Shown piece after piece: positions 5,769 to 8,792 of a stretch of 8,792 bases of DNA (position 1 is its first letter; each line of letters opens with the position of its first letter). This DNA is from Lachnospiraceae bacterium (GTDB lineage: Bacteria; Bacillota; Clostridia; Lachnospirales; Lachnospiraceae). Below the pieces are notes generated by a model that ran no database searches, was not told where the DNA came from, and saw only the letters and a list, made by a program, of their open reading frames with translations. The position numbers and the translations under genes were made by a program. The stretch covers positions 1 through 8,792 of the forward strand of contig JAFTXF010000125.1 of the NCBI GenBank assembly GCA_017461685.1, written 5' to 3'.

Positions 5769-7556
5769 ATGGATAATATATATGTAAGCAGGCTTGCGCA
5801 GCTGCGTAAGCTGATGTGTGAAAAGGGCGTGGACTTTTATTTGATTCCTACCGCCGATTTTCACAATTCAGAATATGTACATGATTATTTTAAGTGCAGA
5901 GCATTTATGTCCGGATTTACAGGCTCTAACGGAACCCTGGTGGTCAGCGCCGGGGAAGCCTGCCTTTGGACGGACGGACGATATTTCATTCAGGCTGAGA
6001 GAGAGTTATCAGGCAGTGGGATTCAGTTAATGAAGATGAACGAGCCGGGTGTACCGAAGATTTATGAATATCTAAAGGAGCATATGAAGGCAGGTCAGGT
6101 TCTGGGCTTTGACGGCCGTTGTGTGGATGCCAGTCAGTTTCTTGAATTTAAAGAGGAACTGAAGGATATTTCTTTCAAAATGAAGGAAGATTTTTTGGAG
6201 AGTATCTGGACAGACAGACCGGAAATGCCTGCTACGGACTTATTTTTAATACCTGACGAGGTGGCAGGACTTTCTGTGCAGGACAAGTTACATCAGGTGA
6301 GAGAGAAGTTTGGTGGTTGTGACAGTCTGTTTTTGAGCAAGTTAGATGATATTATGTGGTTATACAATATCCGCGCCAATGACGTGGAGTGTAATCCGGT
6401 GGCATTGTCCTACAGCTATATTTCTAAGGAAGAAGCAGTTTTGTTTTTGCAGGAAAAGGCTGATAAGTCTGCAGTGCTTGAAGCTTTGGCGGCAGCGGGC
6501 GTGCAGGTTCTTCCTTATGAAAAGGTGTTTGCTTATCTGGAGAAGCTTCCGGCGCAGAAGATCTTACTGGACAAAGCCAATGTCAGTGCCATTGTGGCAG
6601 ATGTATTGAGTCAAAATTGTGATATAACATATGCTGTTAGTCCTACTCAGCTGCTAAAGGCTGTTAAGAATCCGGTGGAAATGAAGTTCATGAAGCGTTT
6701 TTATCTGCTGGACAGTGTGGCCCTGACGAAGTTTATTTACTGGGTGAAGCATCATCCGGACAAAAAGAGCCTTACGGAGCTTTCAGCCGGTGCAAGACTG
6801 GATGAACTGCGTGCAGGAATTCCGGGCTTTATTGAGTATTCTTTCCCGACTATTTCTGCATACCAGGCCAATGCAGCCATGATGCATTACGAGGCTACAG
6901 AGGATAGCTATGCGCACCTGTCTGACGAAGGCTTTTATCTGGTAGATTCCGGCGGTCAGTACCTGGGAGCTACCACAGATGTGACCAGAACCATCAGTCT
7001 TGGGAAATTGACAGAGGAACAGCGTAAGCATTATACCTTGACTGCTTGCGGTATGTTAGACTTGGCAGAGGCTCAGTGGCTTTACGGATGTACAGGACGG
7101 AATCTGGATATTTTGGCTCGTATCAGACTTTGGAGACAGGGCATTGATTATAAGTGCGGTACAGGTCACGGTATCGGTTATATTTTAAATGTACATGAAG
7201 GTCCACAGAATATCCGCTGGAAATATACGGACCATATGCAGGAGGTTGTGCTGGAGCCGGGCATGGTTGTCAGTGATGAGCCTGGTGTTTATCTGGAGGG
7301 ACAGTACGGTATTCGCATTGAGAATATTTTAGTGACCGGGAACTGTGTAAATAACAGCGACGGCCAGTTCATGCATTTTGAGAATCTGACCTTTGTGCCC
7401 CTTGACAGGGCGGCCCTCTCTCCGGCTTACATGAACAGCGAGGATTTGGCCCGTGTGAACAGATACCAGCAAAGCGTATATGATGCAGTAGGACCGTATT
7501 TGACGGAAGAAGAGCGTCAGTGGCTGAAAGAAGAGTGCGCTGAGCTTACAAAATAA
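5769..7556 (+). CDS. pepP: Xaa-Pro aminopeptidase (aminopeptidase P, three-domain M24B form)
   Basis: A 595-residue cytosolic metallopeptidase that removes an N-terminal residue preceding proline, helping recycle proline-containing peptides. Two creatinase-like N-terminal domains (about 1-150 and 155-300) precede the pita-bread catalytic domain (about 310-530) and a C-terminal tail. This is the long architecture also seen in eukaryotic cytosolic aminopeptidase P, unlike the roughly 440-residue E. coli PepP. All five dinuclear metal ligands are visible: D393 (LVDSGG), D404 (TTDVTRT), H467 (GTGHGIG), E504 (SDEPGVY) and E518 (IRIEN); H476 in NVHEGP is also kept. Position 463, before GTGHG, is Cys where many homologues have His. 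AAAGGA (5756-5761) lies 7 bases before the ATG. It follows thrC by 58 bases and likely shares its transcript. Confidence 0.93.
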   Translation: MDNIYVSRLAQLRKLMCEKGVDFYLIPTADFHNSEYVHDYFKCRAFMSGFTGSNGTLVVSAGEACLWTDGRYFIQAERELSGSGIQLMKMNEPGVPKIYEYLKEHMKAGQVLGFDGRCVDASQFLEFKEELKDISFKMKEDFLESIWTDRPEMPATDLFLIPDEVAGLSVQDKLHQVREKFGGCDSLFLSKLDDIMWLYNIRANDVECNPVALSYSYISKEEAVLFLQEKADKSAVLEALAAAGVQVLPYEKVFAYLEKLPAQKILLDKANVSAIVADVLSQNCDITYAVSPTQLLKAVKNPVEMKFMKRFYLLDSVALTKFIYWVKHHPDKKSLTELSAGARLDELRAGIPGFIEYSFPTISAYQANAAMMHYEATEDSYAHLSDEGFYLVDSGGQYLGATTDVTRTISLGKLTEEQRKHYTLTACGMLDLAEAQWLYGCTGRNLDILARIRLWRQGIDYKCGTGHGIGYILNVHEGPQNIRWKYTDHMQEVVLEPGMVVSDEPGVYLEGQYGIRIENILVTGNCVNNSDGQFMHFENLTFVPLDRAALSPAYMNSEDLARVNRYQQSVYDAVGPYLTEEERQWLKEECAELTK

Positions 7557-7664
7557 TTTCTGCTTCATGCAGCAAAAAAGATACAGAAGCTGCCTGCAGA
7601 CGGTCAGGCGAGTGAACAGTTATAAAATTCTATTACGAATTATACAGATTTTTATTGGAAAATA
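7557..7664 (+). other. Noncoding gap after pepP with a weak imperfect hairpin
   Basis: TCTGC (7559-7563) and GCAGC (7569-7573) pair with GCAGA (7596-7600) and GCTGC (7589-7593), giving a 5+5 bp stem with an internal loop; alternative short stems such as 7592-7596 with 7605-7609 compete. No T-run follows, so it is not a convincing intrinsic terminator for thrC-pepP. A small AT-only inverted repeat, AATTC/GAATT (7626-7630 and 7637-7641), sits upstream of the pckA promoter. No gene is evident. Confidence 0.35.
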
Positions 7665-7694
7665 TTGACGAGAAGCGCATATATCCTGTATAAT
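7665..7694 (+). promoter_or_regulatory. Promoter for pckA
   Basis: TTGACG (7665-7670), an 18-base spacer and a perfect TATAAT (7689-7694) form a strong sigma-A-type promoter. Transcription should start near 7701, giving a leader of about 120 bases. The leader contains short direct repeats (TTAGCAT at 7705-7711 and 7746-7752; GTGTTTTT at 7714-7721 and 7735-7742) but no match to a catabolite-repressor (cre) site that I can see. Confidence 0.72.
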
Positions 7695-7819
7695 ATGATA
7701 GAAATTAGCATGGGTGTTTTTGGGATGGTTTAGAGTGTTTTTATTTTAGCATCTGACTGAAATAATTCACATACCGAAAACCCGATGTTATTATAAAAAA
7801 AGAAAGAGGTTTTAAGCAG

Positions 7820-8792
7820 ATGGCAAAAATCAATTTAGAAAAGTATGGTATTACCGGAAGCACTGAGATTGTATACAATCCTTCTTACGAAGTATTATTC
7901 GAAGAAGAAACCAAAGCAGGCTTAGAAGGTTACGAAGTAGGCCAGGAGACAGAGCTTGGTGCTGTTAATGTTATGACAGGTATTTATACAGGTCGTTCCC
8001 CTAAAGACAAATACATCGTTATGGATGAGAATTCCAAGGACACAGTATGGTGGACAACCGATGAGTACAAGAACGATAATCATCCGATGTCTGTAGAAGT
8101 TTGGAACACACTTAAAAGTATCGCTACAAAGGAACTCTCTAACAAGAGATTATTTGTTGTAGATGCATTCTGCGGTGCAAACGTTGATACAAGAATGGCA
8201 GTTCGTTTTATCGTTGAAGTTGCTTGGCAGGCACATTTCGTTAAGAATATGTTTATACAGCCTACAGAAGCTGAGCTTGAGAACTTCGAGCCTGATTTCA
8301 TCGTATACAATGCATCCAAGGCAAAAGTTGAGAACTACAAAGAATTAGGTCTTAACTCTGAAACAGCAGTTGCATTCAATATCACCAGCAAGGAGCAGGT
8401 TATCCTGAATACCTGGTACGGCGGTGAGATGAAGAAGGGTATGTTCTCTATGATGAACTATTACCTTCCATTAAAGGGCATTGCTTCTATGCACTGTTCT
8501 GCAAATACAGATATGAACGGTGAGAATACAGCAGTATTCTTCGGTCTTTCCGGAACCGGTAAGACTACATTGTCTACAGACCCTAAGCGTCTCCTGATCG
8601 GTGATGATGAGCACGGCTGGGATGACAACGGTGTATTCAACTTTGAAGGCGGCTGCTACGCTAAGGTTATCAACCTGGATAAGGATTCCGAGCCCGACAT
8701 CTACAACGCTATCAAGAGAAACGCTCTGCTGGAGAACGTGACTGTGGACGAAAACGGCAAGTGCGACTTCGCCGACGGCTCCGTCACCGAGA
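7820..8792 (+). CDS. pckA: ATP-dependent phosphoenolpyruvate carboxykinase, 5' part
   Basis: 324 complete codons are present and the frame is still open at the window edge; the whole enzyme is normally about 530-540 residues, so roughly 60 percent is seen. It interconverts oxaloacetate plus ATP with PEP, ADP and CO2; in fermenting anaerobes it can run toward oxaloacetate. Motifs: TGRSPKDK (57-64) with the substrate Arg R59, YGGEMKKGMFS with catalytic lysines (205-206), MHCSAN with metal-binding H225, the P-loop GLSGTGKTT (242-250) with K248, and the second metal/nucleotide motif IGDDEHGWD (260-268). These identify the ATP-type rather than the GTP-type enzyme. GAGG (7806-7809) is 10 bases before the ATG. 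It has its own promoter. Third-position GC rises sharply near the visible end (see findings). Confidence 0.95.
   Translation, partial: MAKINLEKYGITGSTEIVYNPSYEVLFEEETKAGLEGYEVGQETELGAVNVMTGIYTGRSPKDKYIVMDENSKDTVWWTTDEYKNDNHPMSVEVWNTLKSIATKELSNKRLFVVDAFCGANVDTRMAVRFIVEVAWQAHFVKNMFIQPTEAELENFEPDFIVYNASKAKVENYKELGLNSETAVAFNITSKEQVILNTWYGGEMKKGMFSMMNYYLPLKGIASMHCSANTDMNGENTAVFFGLSGTGKTTLSTDPKRLLIGDDEHGWDDNGVFNFEGGCYAKVINLDKDSEPDIYNAIKRNALLENVTVDENGKCDFADGSVTE

Noticed and set aside
7080..7200. His-to-Cys change at residue 463 of the aminopeptidase as an inactivating mutation
   Set aside because: All five metal ligands and the nearby H467 and H476 are intact, and Cys at this place seems to be a clostridial variant rather than damage.
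7559..7609. Intrinsic terminator after pepP
   Set aside because: The stems are short and interrupted and no T-run follows; listed only as a weak hairpin.
7710..7733. Seven-codon leader frame in the pckA 5' region
   Set aside because: No ribosome binding site precedes it and its codons suggest no regulatory meaning.

Overview
The window looks like a chromosomal stretch from a low-to-moderate GC, Gram-positive anaerobe, most likely a motile member of Clostridia (Lachnospiraceae-like). Supporting signs are strong AGGAG-type ribosome binding sites, sigma-A-like promoters, clostridial-type protein sequences, the YprB-like exonuclease, the ATP-type PEP carboxykinase and pseudaminic acid genes (usually used on flagellin). 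This assignment rests on sequence style and remembered family features, not on a database search.

Layout. Bases 1-63 may be the 3' tail of an unidentified forward gene. It runs into a long bidirectional intrinsic terminator (about 47-106) that it shares with a reverse-strand gene for a DEDD-type RNase H-fold exonuclease (121-1230). A 324-bp divergent intergenic region (1231-1554) holds promoters for both directions and an unusual density of short repeats: a 13-bp AT-rich tandem array, three ATCCGAAAA boxes, and an 11-bp tandem direct repeat lying on the forward promoter. Next is a two-gene operon for late steps of pseudaminic acid synthesis: pseI (1555-2943) and pseG (2931-4073), overlapping by 13 bases. 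PseI carries a C-terminal extension of about 114 residues that resembles the first half of a formyltransferase whose catalytic histidine position is lost.

A strong extended -10 promoter and two leader hairpins (4079-4183) precede thrC (threonine synthase, 4217-5710). It is followed after 58 bases by a three-domain Xaa-Pro aminopeptidase gene (5769-7556), probably in the same transcript. A 263-bp gap (7557-7819) contains a weak hairpin and a clear promoter for pckA (ATP-dependent PEP carboxykinase), which starts at 7820 and runs off the window end. 

Functionally, pseG and pseI are consecutive steps: PseG removes UDP from the altrose-type sugar and PseI condenses the free sugar with PEP. The other pathway genes (pseB, pseC, pseH, pseF) are not in the window, so this pair must depend on genes elsewhere. 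The remaining genes are housekeeping: threonine synthesis, proline-peptide turnover and PEP/oxaloacetate interconversion. I see no CRISPR array, insertion sequence, rRNA or tRNA gene. The most interesting points are the PseI fusion, the repeat-rich pseI control region, a possible Ile-Ile leader peptide ahead of thrC, and a steep rise in third-position GC toward the end of pckA.
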